A DNA stretch of 9,196 nt from the NCBI GenBank assembly GCA_002403445.1, contig DHHU01000005.1, positions 1-9,196 on the forward strand. Direction: 5' to 3'. Below the pieces are notes generated by a model, which was not told the DNA's origin, made no database searches, and saw only the letters and a program-made list of their open reading frames with translations. A program made the translations under genes and the position numbers. Origin of the DNA: Salinisphaeraceae bacterium UBA4764. GTDB taxonomy: Bacteria > Pseudomonadota > Gammaproteobacteria > Nevskiales > Salinisphaeraceae. Numbering within the stretch: the first letter of the stretch is position 1; each line of letters begins with the position of its first letter. Positions 8,532 to 9,196 of the stretch are shown piece after piece.

Positions 8532-8679
8532 CTAACTGCTGCGAAGTTTGGATAGATCTTAACGAGTTCATAAACTCATCTTTTGACGGGTACGGTCCCG
8601 AAGCTCGAGCGTCACCATGTGAAGTGAATCCTCGCGCGATGAATTCCTTTTGTGTCTTCCGGTGCTCAATCTGTTTCCA
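8503..8679 (-). pseudogene. Antitoxin C-terminal remnant
   Basis: Fifty-eight open codons follow a TAG at 8680-8682. Residues 2-43 read KQIEHRKTQKEFIARGFTSH, then GDARASGPYPSKDEFMNSL. This resembles the C-terminal part of small antitoxins paired with ParE-type toxins, which carry a basic helix (RxxQxxFxARGxAS), a DARxTGxY turn and a final xSxDEVxxxLR helix. The N-terminal DNA-binding part is missing from this frame, and beyond residue 43 the text (Gln/Ser/Gly-rich) looks frameshifted. It lies directly upstream of, and overlaps, the toxin-like remnant. The assignment rests on pattern memory and on the paired context. Confidence 0.4.
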
Positions 8680-8720
8680 CTAGGACTCTTCGACGAAGCT
8701 ACCCAGAGCTTTCCCCGTCT

Positions 8721-9196
8721 CGGAACACACTTTACAAATCGGTGTTTCAGACCCAAGCCTAGATTAAAGACAAGCGCTGGGAATTGCACAACCATCTCGA
8801 CGATTCATGGCGGTGGCTTAATGTGTTGCTACGCCGCGATCTGGCAAAGTGCGGTATCACCCACAATCTGCTGCGACCATTGTTGTTTTCGCTGGGTGGG
8901 TAGCGTATAGATACAGGCGTTTTTTGCTCATCGCGGCCAATCAGCGCAATTAAGACAAACGACCGACTGGTCGGTTTTGCGAACTACGACTGGCGTATCG
9001 AAGAAAATCAAATGGCCGAGGTGTTGCGCACATAATCCTCCAGCGCGACCTGATGTGATCAAGGCCACTCCGACGAGACGTATTTCGTGCATTTGTTCTT
9101 CAATCGGCTCGCACGGCTTCCCCGAGTGAATGAGGATTGAGCTTTTTCCGATAACGGGAATACAGGCCCCAATACGGCTTACCCACACGAGCGCGG
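8721..9196 (+). pseudogene. Decayed plus-strand gene running off the right edge
   Basis: One plus-strand frame keeps protein-like text for over 430 bases despite stops at 8760, 8901, 9033, 9051 and 9138. Segments include RWELHNHLDDSWRWLNVLLR then RDLAKCGITHNLLRPLLFSL (8775-8897), DRLVGFANYDWRIEENQMAE (8964-9023), and HSDETYFVHLFFNRLARLPR then VNED (9066-9137). Codons mostly begin with purines, as in real genes. Around 9032-9050 the next frame reads IILQRDLM, suggesting a small indel. There is no ribosome-binding site or intact start. I do not recognise the family. The gene would have extended beyond the window. Confidence 0.4.

Noticed and set aside
8568..8795. 75-codon minus-strand frame
   Set aside because: It overlaps the antitoxin-like fragment in a different frame. 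Its text (basic and Ser-rich) has no recognisable pattern.
8650..8910. 86-codon plus-strand frame
   Set aside because: Cysteine-rich, low protein likeness, and out of frame with the more convincing relic over the same bases.
8928..9188. Uninterrupted 86-codon minus-strand frame
   Set aside because: It reads the same triplets as the plus-strand relic in antisense. The plus reading has more purine-first codons and more G/C at third positions. It has no ribosome-binding site or recognised family.

Overview
The window is a piece of bacterial chromosome, most likely gammaproteobacterial and of mid-range G+C content. The 303-residue XerD has the family's residue order and a C-terminus very close to that of Escherichia coli XerD. 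The seven-iron ferredoxin follows the Azotobacter FdI cysteine pattern exactly. Phosphoenolpyruvate carboxylase and the ZapE/AFG1 ATPase are also of enterobacterial-like type. These are judgements from remembered family features, not from a search.

Layout. Bases 1-143 hold a repeat-bearing edge region, with a possible partial minus-strand gene leaving the window. A cation/calcium exchanger (144-1145, +) follows and probably starts at a CTG codon. A gene-poor stretch of about 540 bases (1146-1689) separates it from a convergent minus-strand pair: ppc (4923-2128) and then a 127-residue conserved-looking protein of unknown function (2073-1690), closed by a strong hairpin. Divergent from ppc lie a zinc-ribbon Nudix hydrolase (5066-5638, +) and fdxA (5693-6016, +). 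xerD (6944-6033, -) converges on fdxA and is head to head with zapE (6994-8085, +). Bases 8086-9196 hold no intact gene but several decayed reading frames.

Function. The intact genes are mostly housekeeping: anaplerotic carbon fixation (ppc), electron transfer (fdxA), nucleotide-diphosphate turnover (Nudix), chromosome-dimer resolution (xerD) and division-associated ATPase activity (zapE). Apart from ppc and the small gene after it, they look like neighbours rather than one pathway.

The least ordinary parts are two. The exchanger has an asymmetric pair of ion-binding repeats, with the second-repeat Glu replaced by Asn, and a histidine-rich loop. The right-hand 1.1 kb looks like a gene graveyard: a broken antitoxin-toxin pair on the minus strand and a plus-strand relic that keeps one coding-like frame through several stops to the window edge. 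I found no intact novel multi-gene system, CRISPR array, tRNA, rRNA or insertion sequence.
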